Below, piece by piece: positions 35,875-46,104 of a stretch of 64,000 nt of DNA. This DNA is from Colocasia esculenta. Lineage: Eukaryota; Streptophyta; Magnoliopsida; Alismatales; Araceae. How positions within the stretch are numbered: the first letter of the stretch is position 1; each line of letters opens with the position of its first letter. The notes beneath the pieces are model-generated. The model made no database searches. It was given only the letters and a program-made list of their open reading frames with translations, and was not told the DNA's origin. Location: NCBI GenBank assembly GCA_014218235.1, contig CM024755.1, positions 161,255,941 to 161,319,940 on the forward strand, in the 5' to 3' direction. The translations under genes were made by a program, and so were the position numbers.

Positions 35875-36094
35875 TGTTGGGTTGAGTGTAATTTCATATC
35901 ATTTCCCCTCTTATTTTGATGATGAAAAATGTGATTTGAATGCAAACTAATTGAAACATGATACACACATTTCACCTGAAATTTATATTCAAAAAGCATA
36001 TTTCAAAGCACACTTATCATTTGTACTAATAATAAAATATTTTACTAATGATATATGTGTTTAATTTTCAGGTACAAATACTTTTTGCAAAGAA

Positions 36095-36492
36095 GGTGTC
36101 GACACACCCCACAATGGTGTCGACACAACACCTCAGACTCAAAGGCAAAAAGCTGAAGAAATGCTGAGACTGTGTCGACACTAGTCAAAAAGCAGGTCGA
36201 CACGAGTTGCAAATTTCAGGAATTAGACTACCCAGGTCGACGCAGGATGAGGGCAGGTCGACACTAGACCTCGTTCCCAGAACAGCCTATTTTCAGAATG
36301 GGACAGCAGGTCGACACTACCATCAGAGTAGGTCGACACTGGATCAATTCCCAGAACAGTCTGTTTGCAGAATGGGACAGCAGGTCGACGCAAGATGAGA
36401 GCAGGTCGACATTGGACCTCGTTCCCAGAACAGTCTGTTTTCAGGTTTGGGACAGTGTGTCGACACCACCACCAGGGTAGGTCGACACACTA
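36095..36492 (+). repeat. GTCGACAC motif array in U3 of copia III 5' LTR
   Basis: I count twelve copies of GTCGAC(A/G)C, each spaced 15-55 bp and followed by ACTAG, ACTGG, GCAAG or ACCAC. The core of the first three is the palindrome GTGTCGACAC. Between them are repeated CCCAGAACAGYCTGTTT segments. The array sits 115-510 bp upstream of the TATA box. Confidence 0.88.
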
Positions 36493-36606
36493 CGGAAAGA
36501 TTCCAACTTAAGATGGATGATTGCCACGTGTCATCCTAGGGCGATGGTGTATCAACCTAGGATCGTGTGCCCTTGTACCCAAGGGGTATCTTTGGAATCT
36601 TTTGGG

Positions 36607-36614
36607 TATAAAAA
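36607..36614 (+). promoter_or_regulatory. TATA box of copia III 5' LTR
   Basis: TATAAAAA lies in GGGTATAAAAAGCCCC, 733 bp from the LTR start, just downstream of the motif array. The same box is at 43010-43017 in the 3' LTR. Confidence 0.75.
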
Positions 36615-37592
36615 GCCCCCAATTGGCCATCCATCACATCAAGAGTCCCAACGAACTCTTGGAGCCTCCAGAAAGTTCCCTTTGGCGGCGAGAAGAGTTC
36701 ATCTCCCTCCTCTGCTCTTCTGGTGTCTTCTGAAGACTAATTCTCATCAATTCGATTGTGAGAATTGGAGTGTGATCCTCGAAGAAGCATTTGAAGCGCC
36801 TCAAGGAAGCAGATCAAGTAGAAGCATCCGTTGGAGAAGAATTCAAGGAAGATCCCCAAGTTCAAAAGTGCAGAGCATCGCTTGGGACTTCAAGAATCCA
36901 AGCTTCTTCCCAATCTGAGCTTCTACAAGGGAGTACACTGAAGAACAAAGTCTTTTCATACAATTCTCAATGTACTTTTGTTCTTCTGAGACATTTTGAG
37001 ATTGTGCAAGTGCTTCTGCATAATTCTCATGAATGTTCTCATGTTCGACATGATCTGCTGCTAGAAGATCTATGTCTTGTGTTGGTGTCTAGCAAAGTCA
37101 TTTGTGAGTCATTGTGCTCAGGTTGAGTCGTCGAACTCAAGTGTTGGTTGAGTAGTCTTACTCAGGGATCTAGAGTAGTCTTACTCTAGAGGTGTGTGAG
37201 TTGTAAACTCAGGTGTTGGAGTTGTCTGGCTCCAGTGGGTGTGTTACCCAGGTTGTTTAGTGAATCCTCACTGGGTGTGAGGGGTGGATGTAGGAATCAC
37301 ATGGGTGATTTCCGAACCACCTAAAAATCTCTGTGCACTTGTCTATTTGTGGTTTGATTCTATTATCCGTTAGATGTTTGCATAGGATCGCTTAAGATTC
37401 ACTTAATCAACTGGTTTCACATCTATTTTATCAACTCTCTTAACATCTCATCAGATCTGTGTTTTTCTCTGTTAAAATTGCCTCTAATTCTCAAAGTAAT
37501 TTTTAAATTGTTTACGCTTCCGCATAGAGTGGCATAGATCTATTCATCCCCCCTTCTAGATCTTATCCACACCTTTTCCTCGATCCTTCAAT

Positions 37593-37604
37593 TGGTATCA
37601 GAGC
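37593..37604 (+). promoter_or_regulatory. Copia III primer-binding site
   Basis: TGGTATCAGAGC begins two bases after the LTR end CCTTCA. It is a perfect initiator-Met tRNA primer match. Confidence 0.92.
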
Positions 37605-37699
37605 GGGTTTACATTTGATCTGATTTAATTTGAGTAGTTTTTCAGTATTGTGTGTCTGATTGCTTGCTGAATATTTCTTCTGTGCTTTCTTTTAAGTCA

Positions 37700-39609
37700 A
37701 TGGATTCCAAAGGTTTCATAGCTGAGGGGCATTCCATAAATAGGCCACCATTCTTTAATGGAACGGACTATTCATATTGGAAAAATAGAATGCAAGTGTT
37801 TCTAAGAGCCCAAAACTATGAAATCTGGAAAGTGGTTGAGGTTGGTCCCTATGATAACCAGGGAGAGGAAGAAACCTGGACTAGGGAACAAATAAGAAAA
37901 GCCACATTGAATTATAGTGCCATGAACATGATTCAATGTGCTGTTCATCCCAAAGAGTATTCGAGAATCTCAATGTGCAAATCTGCCAAAGAGATGTGGG
38001 ATAAACTCGAATTACTTTATGAGGGAACATCACAAGTGAAGGAAACTAAGGCAAATATTCTTGTTTCAGAATATGAATTGTTTATGATGAAGTCTAATGA
38101 AACAATTTCTGAAATGTTTGCCAGGTTCATGGTTATTGTCAATGGACTGAAGGCCTTAGGTAAGGACTACACAGATGCAGACTTGGTAAGGAAAATCTTG
38201 CGTTCACTTTCTTCAATTTGGCACACAAAGGCCACTGTCATTGAAGATTCTAAAGATTTGTCCAAAATATCTTTGGATGAATTGATAGGATCCTTAATGA
38301 CATATGAAATAAATTTGAAAAAAAATGAAGAATACATAACTAAAACCAAACCAATGGCACTTAAGGCCTCTTCAAGTAGTAAAGACAAAAGTCAGGAAAA
38401 GACAAGTTCTGAGGAGTCTGAGTCAAATGAGGATGCAATTGCCCTCATGACCAGGCAATTCAAAAAATTCTTGAAATTTAGAAAAGGAAAAATGTCTAGG
38501 AAAAAGAAGTTTTCCTCAGGTAAAAGAAACACTTCCTCTTCTAATTTCAACAAGAATAAAAAATCTGACGAAACTGTCATTTGCTACAGGTGCAATAAGC
38601 CAGGACACATGAAGGGAGAGTGTCCTGAGAACAAGAAGGAAAAGCACAAGAAGTTCCAGAAGTTTAAGAAGTCCAAGGCCATGGTAGCCACTTGGTCTGA
38701 TGAAGACTCAAGTGAAGAAGAAGAAGACAAAAAATCCTCAAGCTCTGAGAGTGAGGAAATCTACTTCATGGCCAACAACTCTGAAGAAAAGGTAAGCACT
38801 TCTTTTAAAGATTTCACTGTTGAAGATTGGCAGGATGTTTATGCTAAACTAGTTGAAAAATATTCTGAAATGAGAAAAGAAAATAAACACATCAAAAAGA
38901 AAATTGAAAACCTTTATCATAACCAATCTTCAAACAACAGAATTTGTGAGCTAGAAAATGAAATAACAGAATTAAATGAAGAAAAGAAAATTTCTTGAAC
39001 CTAATTGATGATCTTAAGCTTGCCTCTCAAAAGACCACCCAAGAATTCAAAGACCTATCTGAAAAGATGGAAATGGAAAAACAAGAAAAACAACAAAAGA
39101 TTGAAGAAATTAAAACTCTTCAAAACCAGCTAAAAGAAAGGGATGAAGTTATCCAAACCTTCACAAAAGGTAAAGATAACTTGGAGGCACTGCTAGGAAC
39201 AAACATGACAACAACTTCTCATGGATTAGGATTCAATAAGCAGAAACCAAAGAAAGACAAATCTGGTGAGAAAAAGGGCAAAGCACCAATAATTAAATTT
39301 GTCAAAGGTCCTAATCTTGAGAACACAGAAATCAAGCAAACATCAGACAAAATATCAAACAAAACACAAAACAAATCAAAAACTCAAAAACAAAAGAAGA
39401 CAACCAGGTCGACACCAGTCCACAAGAAGAAGGCTTCTGTGGTTGCTGTGTCGACACCAGTCATGGAGAGGTCGACCTGCTCAACATCAAAAGCTACAAA
39501 CAACTCCTATGCTCAAATGAAAAACTCCCCTCCCACTAAAAACAAAATATTGGTGCTTTCATTCCTAAGGGAAAGAACAAACAGAAAAAGACTGAAAACA
39601 CCAATGTAA
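37700..39609 (+). pseudogene. gag: Copia III gag, one frameshift
   Basis: The ATG at 37700 was chosen over 37652 because it opens MDSKGFIAEGHSINRPP, matching related gags. UBN2 follows (MWDKLELLYEGTSQVKE, LRSLSSIWHTKATVIED, LIGSLMTYEINLKK), then a Lys-rich stretch and a zinc knuckle CYRCNKPGHMKGEC (38582-38624). An acidic stretch and a coiled coil come next (YSEMRKENKHIKKKIENL). The frame ends at a TGA (38996-38998). The same protein continues from about 38990 in another frame (NLIDDLKLASQKTTQEFKDL, TSHGLGFNKQKPKKDKSG), so a one-base indel in an A run is the single visible break. Two GGTCGACACC motifs lie in the coding sequence (39406-39475). Confidence 0.9.
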
Positions 39610-42243
39610 CAAAACAAAAATAAAAAAACAAGTCAAATTTGGGTGAGAAAAGATTTACTAACAATGTTCAAACATTCTGATGGTCCCAACTCTGTTTGGG
39701 TACCAAAATCTTCTCTCCACTGATCTATTTTGCAGGAAGGTCGTGTACCCAACTCCAATGTGTGGTTTCTTGACAGTGGGTGTTCACGACACATGACGGG
39801 AGACAGAGCCAATTCTCATTCTTGATTGAAAATGAGGGAGGGTCAGTGACTTTTGGAGGTAAAAATAAAGGAAAGATCATAGGATCTGGTAAGGTTGGTC
39901 AAACTTCCTCAAACTCTGTAGATAATGTTTTACTAGTTAATGGTCTTGATTTAATTTGCTCAGTATCAGCCAACTATGTGACAAAGGTCACAAAGTTGTG
40001 TTTGAATCTGATTTCTGTAAGATAATTGACTCATCAACTGATAAAATCAATTTTTTTGGAAAAAGGGAAAACAATGTCTACATGATCAACCTAAATAAAA
40101 ACTTTTCTGAAAATCTTGCTTTGTTGCAAATAAAGATGAAATTGCATGGACTTGGCACAAAAGACTTGGCCATGCAAGTTTCAGAACAATGAATAAATTG
40201 TTAAGATTGAATTTGGTTAAGGGTCTTCCTGAATCTTTCTCTAATGTTGAAAATAAGTTTGTGAGATCTGTGCTAAAGGAAAACAAACAAGAAAATCTTT
40301 TAAAAACTTCAATGAAGTACTCACATCTAGGCCACTAGAATACTTCACATGGACCTTTTTGGCCCTACAAGAATTCTAAGTCTAAGTGGCAAAAGATATG
40401 GATTTGTAATCATTGATGATTTTACTAGATTTACTTGGGTATTTTTCTGACCCACAAAAGTGATATTTGTCTTGAATTTAGGAACTTCTGTACCACTGTC
40501 TTAACAACTTATCCATATAAAATCAAAAATATTTTGACTGATCATGGGGGTGAATTTGAGAACACATCCTTTTCTGATTTATGTGCTGAATTTCAAATAT
40601 TCCACAAGTTTTCTTCATCAAGAACTCCAGAACAAAATGGAGTTGTGAAAAGAAAGAATAGAACTCTTGTGGAAATGGCTAGATTCATCTCTTAGGAAGT
40701 AATTTGCTCAAATCCTTTTGGACTGAAGCTGTAAACACAGCCAATCACATTCTAAATAGAGCATTGATCAGACAAAAAATCAGCAAAACCCCCTATGAAT
40801 TATTGAAAAACAAAAGGCAAATGTATCTATTTTAAAACTTTTGGGTGCAAATACTTTGTACACAATAATAACAAAGAAAACCTTGACAAATTTGATGCTA
40901 AAAGTCAGGAAGCTATCTTCCTTGGCTATTCTGAGGTGTCAAGGGCTTTCAAAGTGTACATTCTTAAATCTAAAACTGTTGAAGAATCTCCACATTATCT
41001 TTGTTGAAAATTCTTTTTCAACTGATAATTCTAAATCTTGCAGGGAAAGACAAGACACTAAAGAGGATGAATTTGTTGTGGACTCTTCACCAACTATTGA
41101 GGAGTTTGAAAACATTGAAGAGAACCTGAACACCCCATCTTCAAGTGGTTCAGGTAATATTGTCCCAGAAATGGGTACTTCTCAACAGGTAATTTCTGAA
41201 CATAGATTTCTGAGAGATCACCCATTAGACAATGTGGTTGGCAATGTAAATGATAGAGTTAGGACTAGATCTTCATTCCTGCATGATATGAAGAAGACCC
41301 ACTAGCTCTAATTTCCAAGTTGAACCAAAGTCAATTGATGAAGCCTTATCAAGTTCTGATTGGATTAATGCCATGCATGATGAACTTCATCAATTTGAAA
41401 GAAATCAAGTATGGGAATTAGTACCTAGACCTAGTGGCCAAACTGTCATTGGCACTAGATGGGTTTTCATAAATAAGTTGAATGAATATGGTCAAGTCAT
41501 TAGAAATAAAGCTAGGCTAGTTGCAAAGGGGTACAATCAAGAATTTGGAATTGATTTTGAAGAATCATATGCCCTGTAGTTAGACTAGAAGCAGTTAGAA
41601 TTTTCCTTGCTTTTGCATCCTCCATGAAATTCAAAGTTTATCAAATGGATGTCAAAAGAGCTTTTTTAAATGGATATATAAGGAAAATATTTTTGTTGAA
41701 CAACCTCCTGGATTTGAAAATGAAAAACATCATAATCATGTTTTCAAGCTTAATAAGGCTCTCTATCGTCTTAAACAAGATCCAAGAGCTTGGTATGACC
41801 GTTGAGTACTTTTTACTTGAAAAGGGATATTCTAGAGGAAATGTTGATCAGACCTTGTTCACAAAAATAGTCAAAAATCAAATAATTGTGGTCCAAATTT
41901 ATGTTGATGACATAATATTTGGCTCCACCAATAAAGGGCTATGCACTGAATTTTCAATTAAATGAAGAATGAATTTGAAATGAGTTAATGGTAGATTTAA
42001 CATTTTCTTGGGATGCAGGTTAACCAAACATCTAAAGGGATCTTCATCAGTCAAGCCAAGTATGTCAAGGAACTTCTCAAAAGGTTTGACTTTCAGAACC
42101 TCAAAAATTCAAGCACACCTATTGCTATAAATGCTAAGCTAGAAGAAGACTCAAATGGTAAGTCAGTAGACCAAAGACCTACAGAGGTATGATTGGCTCT
42201 CTACTCTATCTTACAACTTCTAGACCAGATGATGACAAAATGA
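39610..42243 (+). pseudogene. pol: Copia III pol: protease, integrase, RT; RNase H missing
   Basis: The protease active site WFLDSGCSRHMTGD is at about 39760-39806. The GAG-pre-integrase domain runs about 39900-40290 (LCDKGHKVVFESDFCKI). Integrase holds HMDLFGPTR (near 40345), LTDHGGEF (second Asp, about 40540) and PEQNGVVKRKN (Glu, about 40630), then the linker with DHPLDNVVGNV (41220). RT reads WELVPRPSGQ, GTRWVFINKLNEYG and KARLVAKGYNQEFGIDF, with the catalytic YVDD at 41900-41911 (IYVDDIIFGSTN). RT ends near SLLYLTTSRPDD (42230). Many one-base shifts and stops are present. RNase H is absent. Confidence 0.88.
40935..40975 (+). repeat. Source copy of 40-bp segment repeated at the 3' LTR
   Basis: TGTCAAGGGCTTTCAAAGTG and the bases after it encode the end of integrase (SRAFKVYILKSKT). 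The same 40 bases recur at 42243-42283, directly in front of the 3' LTR. Here the segment is followed by CTGTTGAAG, which shares TGTTG with the LTR start. Confidence 0.88.
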
Positions 42244-42283
42244 TGTCAAGGGCTTTCAAAGTGTACATTCTTAAATCTAAAAT
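42243..42283 (+). repeat. Copied 40-bp integrase segment abutting the 3' LTR
   Basis: It is a near-exact copy of 40935-40975. It replaces RNase H, the leader and the polypurine tract. The junction lies at ...CTAAAAT then TGTTGGG, where source and LTR share TGTTG. Confidence 0.85.
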
Positions 42284-43984
42284 TGTTGGGTTGAGTATAA
42301 TTTCATATCATTTCCCTCTATTTTGATGATGACAAATGTGATTTGAATGCAAACTAATGAAACATGATACACACATTTCACCTGAAATTTATATTCAAAA
42401 AGCATATTTCAAAGCACACTTATCATTTGTACTAGTAATAAAATATTTACTAATGATATATGTGTTTAATTTTCAGGTACAAATACTTTTTGCAAAGATG
42501 GTGTCGACACACCCCACAATGGTGTCGACACAACACCTCAGACTCAAAGGTAAAAAGCTGAAGAAATGCTGAGACTGTGTCGACACTAGTCAAAAAGCAG
42601 GTCGACACGAGTTGAAAATTCCAGGAATTAGACTACCCAGGTCGACGCAAGATGAGGGCAGGTCGACACTGGACCTCGTTCCCAGAACAGCCTATTTTCA
42701 GAATTGGGACATCAGGTCGACACTACCACCAGAGCAGGTCGACACTGGATCAATTCCCAGAACAGTCTGTTTGCAGAATGGGACAGCAGGTCGACGCAAG
42801 ATGAGAGAAGGTCGACACTGGACCTCGTTCCCAGAACAGCCTGTTTTCAGGTTTGGGACAGTGTGTCAACACCACCACCAGGGCAGGTCGACCACACGGA
42901 AAGATTCCAACTTAAGATGGATGATTGCCACGTGTCATCCTAGGGCGATGATGTATCAACCTAGGATCGTGTGCCCTTGTACCCAAGGGGTATCTTGGAA
43001 TCTTTTGGGTATAAAAAGCCCCCAATTGGCCATCCATCACATCAAGAGACCCAACGAACTCTTGGAGCCTCCAGAAAGTTCCCTTTGGCGGCGAGAAGAG
43101 TTCATCTCCCTCCTCTGCTCTCCTGGTGTCTTCTGAAGACCAATTCTCATCAATTCGATTGTGAGAATTGGAGTGTGATCTCGAAGAAGCATTTGAAGCG
43201 CCTCAAGGAATCAGATCAAGTAGAAGCATCCGTTGGAGAAGAATTCAAGGAAGATCCCCAAGTTCAAAAGTGCAGAGCATCGCTTGGGACTTCAAGAATC
43301 CAAGCTCTTCCCAATCTGAGCTTCTACAAGGGAGTACACTGAAGAACAAAGTCTTTTCATACAATTCTTAATGTACTTTTTGTCTTCTGAGACATTTTGA
43401 GATTGTGCAAGTGCTTCTGCATAATTCTCATGAATGTTCTCATGTTCGACATGATCTGCTGCTAGAAGATCTATGTCTTGTGTTGGTGTCTAGCAAAGTC
43501 ATTTGTGAGTCATTGTGCTCAGGTTCAGTCGTCGAACTCAAGGTTGGTTGAGCAGTCTTGCTCAGGGATCTAGAGTAGTCTTACTCTAGAGGTGTGTGAG
43601 TTGTAAACTCAGGTGTTGGAGTTGTCTGGCTCCAGTGGGTGTGTTACCCAGGTGTTTAGTGAATCCTCACTGGGTGTGAGGGGTGGATGTAGGAATAACA
43701 TGGGTGATTTTCGATCCACCTAAAAATCTCTGTGCAAGTTATTTGTGGTGTGATTCTATTATCCGTTAGATGCTTGCATAGGATCACTTAAGATTCACTT
43801 AATCAACTGGTTTCACATCTATTTTATCAACTCTCTTAACATCTAATCAGATCTGTGTTTCCACTGTTAAATTACCTCTGATTCTCAAAGTAATTTTTAA
43901 ATTGCTTAAGCTTCTCCAATAGAGTGGCATAGATCTATCATCCCCCCCCTTCTAGATCTTATCCAACCTTTTCCTCGATCCTCA
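42284..43984 (+). repeat. Copia III 3' LTR
   Basis: It reads TGTTGGGTTGAGTA... to ...CTCGATCCTCA, 1701 bp, closely matching the 5' LTR including the GTCGACAC array (42500-42895) and the TATA box (43010). It is followed by AGAGT and then the satellite. Confidence 0.93.
43010..43017 (+). promoter_or_regulatory. TATA box of copia III 3' LTR
   Basis: GGGTATAAAAAGCCCC, identical to the box in the 5' LTR. From this copy transcription would run into the satellite and the CACTA last exon. Confidence 0.7.
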
Positions 43985-44440
43985 AGAGTGACGTTGGGAA
44001 CTAACGGAATCCTAATTGGATTCCCAGTTTGGGTTCGGCGCTCAAATCATAATAAAAAAAATCTAAATGAAAAGGATCAGAACACGCAACCCGGAGGTCC
44101 AAAATCAGAAATAGGATTCGATCGGCGTGTCGTTCGCTCCGACACGACTGGGTGGGTGAGAGTCACGTGTGGGAACTGACGGAATCCTAAGGGATTCTCA
44201 CTTTAGGTTCAACACTCAAACCACTAATCTTAAAAAAAACCTAAGTGTAAAGGATCATAAAACGCAACCCAAGGGCCAAAATTAAAATAGGGATTTGATT
44301 GACGTGTCGTTCGCTCCGACACGATCAGGTAGGTGAGAGGACATGTGAGAATTGACGGAATTATTCGGAATATCGAATGGGTTCGGCTCTCAAACCACTA
44401 ATCTAAAACAAAATTCAAATGTAAAGGATCAGAAATATTT
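43985..44440 (+). repeat. Alternating dimeric satellite, right block
   Basis: It resumes the unit cut at 35874 (AGAGTGACGTTGGGAACT) and runs for about two and a half more units (A, then B, then a decayed one), still alternating. After about 44440 it gives way to AT-rich intron and the last exon of the TNP1-like gene at 44550. Confidence 0.87.
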
Positions 44441-44759
44441 CTAATTAAACTTAGTAAATATTCATATGTTTTAAATTTAAATTTAAACTTTTGAAAATAA
44501 TATTTACATATTATTTTTTATTAGTTTCTAATATATTTTTTTAATATAGGATCCTCCAGCACGTGACGATCATGAGCGCGGGGACAGCGGACGATCCAGC
44601 AGACCTTTCTTGATTTTTATTTCTTATTATATGTATGTTCATATTTGTTGTGATTGATGATTTTATGTTCATTGTTATTTATTGTGGATGTTCGTATGAA
44701 TATTATTTTAGCATGTTTGTAATTTATCATTGTTATTTAATTATATTTTAAAAAAAAAT

Positions 44760-45199
44760 AAGTGGGGGATTTTCGAAGGATAAAATCCATCGGAAATATA
44801 GTCCGCACATAGGACTACCAACGGAATTTTTCCGTCAGTAAAACAGTCAAATTTTTTGACAGCTTGCTGATGAATATTTTTGTCAAAAGTACCGACAGGA
44901 TTTTTTGTTAGTGAATCTATCAGAAGTTCCGATGGCATTTCCGATCGAAATATCCGTCGAAAGTTGCCAATGGATTCTTTTCGTCAGTAAAATTGTCGAC
45001 ATTTCAGACGGATTTTTTTGACTAATTTCTTTGTCAAAAATATCGACGGATTGCCGACTGATTTTTTTCCCGTCGGTAATTTCTAACGCTTATTTTCGAT
45101 AGACTGTTTCTAACAATCGTTCGCCGAAAAACTGTCGGAAGGTATGTTTTCCGACGGATTTCCGGCGATCCGTCAGAAAATTAACTTTTTCTTGTAGTG
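44760..45199 (+). repeat. CACTA 3' subterminal repeat region
   Basis: A run of short direct and inverted copies of CCGTCGGTA / TCCGACGGA and decayed forms (TTTTCCGTCAGTAAAA, CCGACGGATTTCCGGCGATC) becomes denser toward the terminus. Such subterminal motifs are the binding sites of TNPA/TNP1-type proteins in characterised En/Spm elements. The binding here is inferred. Confidence 0.78.
45181..45199 (-). repeat. CACTA terminal inverted repeat (right end)
   Basis: Read on the minus strand it is CACTACAAGAAAAAGTTAA, the standard plant CACTA end. Copia IV integrase text begins at once outside it. No matching left end is in the window. Confidence 0.92.
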
Positions 45200-46104
45200 C
45201 TCCTTGTTGTTTTATGTTCCTTCCTTGCATGGTTCATCTGTAATATCAACTTCACAAGAGGCTTTTTTTTTTCACAGGGGGTTGTTTCATCAAATATAAT
45301 GTGAATATTTCGCTCTATGAGTAAAGTTCTTCCTTTGAAAACATGATAACTAACAAAGACGAGGAGTATACCCTCATCATTTTTGGGGTCTAGTTTACTC
45401 AAGTCATCCTTGCCATTGTTAAAAATAAAGCATCTGCATCTAAATGTCCTTAAATGACTGATATTGGGCTTCTTTCCTCTATAAAGTTCATATGGAGTCT
45501 TCTTTAAGATTGGTCTAATCATGGCTTGATTAATAATATAACATGCTATGCTAATTGCCTTAGCCTAAAAGTATCTGGGTAGAGAGTATTCTGTAAGCAT
45601 CGTTCTTGCCATGTCCATCAATGTGCAATTTTTCCTTTCTACATTCCCATTTGCTAAGGTGTTCTAGGTGCGAAAAATTATGTTCAATCCCTTCTTTATT
45701 GCAGAAATCTTCAAATTCATAGTTCTGAAATTCTCCTCCATGCTCGCTTTTTATAATGATTATCTTGAAATTTCCATCTCTTTGAATCTTTTTGCAGGAG
45801 CTTAAGAAAGATTCAAATGTCTCAGACTTGTTCTGAAGGAAATATACCCAAGTGAACCTTCAGTAATCGTCAACAATAACATAGCCATAGTTTTTGCCAC
45901 CAAGACTGGTTGTTCTCAATGGACCAAATAGGTCTATATGCAGTAGCTCAAGTGGTTGCTAAGTTGTTACAGCATTTTTACTTTAGAAGCTACTTTTGAC
46001 TTGCTTTCTCTCGATACACGGACTACATATATACTTGGTTCCGAATTTAAGCTCAGGTAGCCCTTCTACTAGTTGATATTTCTGAAGCTTTTGAAGTATG
46101 TCTT
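45200..46104 (-). pseudogene. pol: Copia IV integrase remnant
   Basis: On the minus strand, from 46104 leftward, it carries the zinc-binding end of GAG-pre-integrase, the core and the C-terminal part. The core is broken (text near GGEFQNYEFEDFCNKEGIEHNF at 45680-45760 in shifting frames). The C-terminal part is open at 45181-45522 (MIRPILKKTPYELYRGKKPN, FIFNNGKDDLSKLDPK, GILLVFVSYHVFKGR). The last codons of that open frame run into CACTA terminal sequence and are not integrase. The CACTA insertion ends it. Confidence 0.82.

Larger units (their letters stand above)
35875..37590 (+). repeat. Copia III 5' LTR
   Basis: It reads TGTTGGGTTGAGTG... to ...CTCGATCCTTCA, 1716 bp, followed by ATTGGTATCAGAGC. 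U3 carries twelve GGTCGACAC-type motifs (36095-36492) and the TATA box is at 36607. ORFs within it (36207-36918 and others) are also present in the 3' LTR and are not genes. Confidence 0.93.
35875..43984 (+). mobile_element. Copia III: Ty1/copia (SIRE/Maximus-like) with both LTRs
   Basis: The 5' LTR is 35875-37590, followed by a primer site, gag, protease, integrase and RT up to about 42240, and the 3' LTR is 42284-43984. The target duplication is an exact AGAGT. RNase H and the polypurine tract are missing. Instead, a 40-bp copy of an integrase-end segment abuts the 3' LTR. Gag carries one frameshift and pol several. The two LTRs are much alike with few differences, so the insertion is younger than the satellite it interrupts. 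Confidence 0.93.
31711..44650 (+). pseudogene. CACTA TNP1-like gene (Ptta/En/Spm family), multi-exon, one internal stop
   Basis: The proposed exons follow GT-AG borders: 31711-31799 (ATG 31715, Gly/Ser-rich MVRGGRSGRGSTSSG), 31882-31922 (doubtful), 32010-32048, 32136-32174, 32262-32312, 32393-32465, 32546-32675, 32768-33337, and a last exon from 44550. Skipping the doubtful exon, the frame is kept through all borders. The only break is a TAG at 32834. The long exon contains MDYVPVWMRRGYWESLCHRW and KRSQAAKRNRAAI, the family's conserved block, and ends in a helical region (IREELSQQLLLHLGAMVEQL). The last exon starts GATCCTCCAGCA and stays acidic/Arg-rich; its stop depends on the splice frame. 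TNP1-type proteins bind subterminal repeats. The last intron holds the satellite and copia III. Confidence 0.72.
31048..45199 (+). mobile_element. CACTA (En/Spm) transposon, 5' truncated, interrupted by copia III
   Basis: It starts without a terminus inside the TNP2-type transposase, continues through a TNP1/TNPA-like gene, and ends with a subterminal repeat zone and the terminus ...CTTGTAGTG (the reverse complement is CACTACAAGAAAAAG, the canonical CACTA end). Copia III occupies 35875-43984, leaving about 6 kb of CACTA. The 5' terminus and most of TNP2 are missing. On the right, the element ends in the integrase of copia IV. The expected 3-bp duplication would begin with CTC at 45200, but its partner is lost. 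Confidence 0.88.

Noticed and set aside
36207..36918. Overlapping ORFs of 60-133 codons as host genes
   Set aside because: The same ORFs recur in the 3' LTR at 42612-43342. They are LTR sequence rich in CCCAGAACAG repeats.
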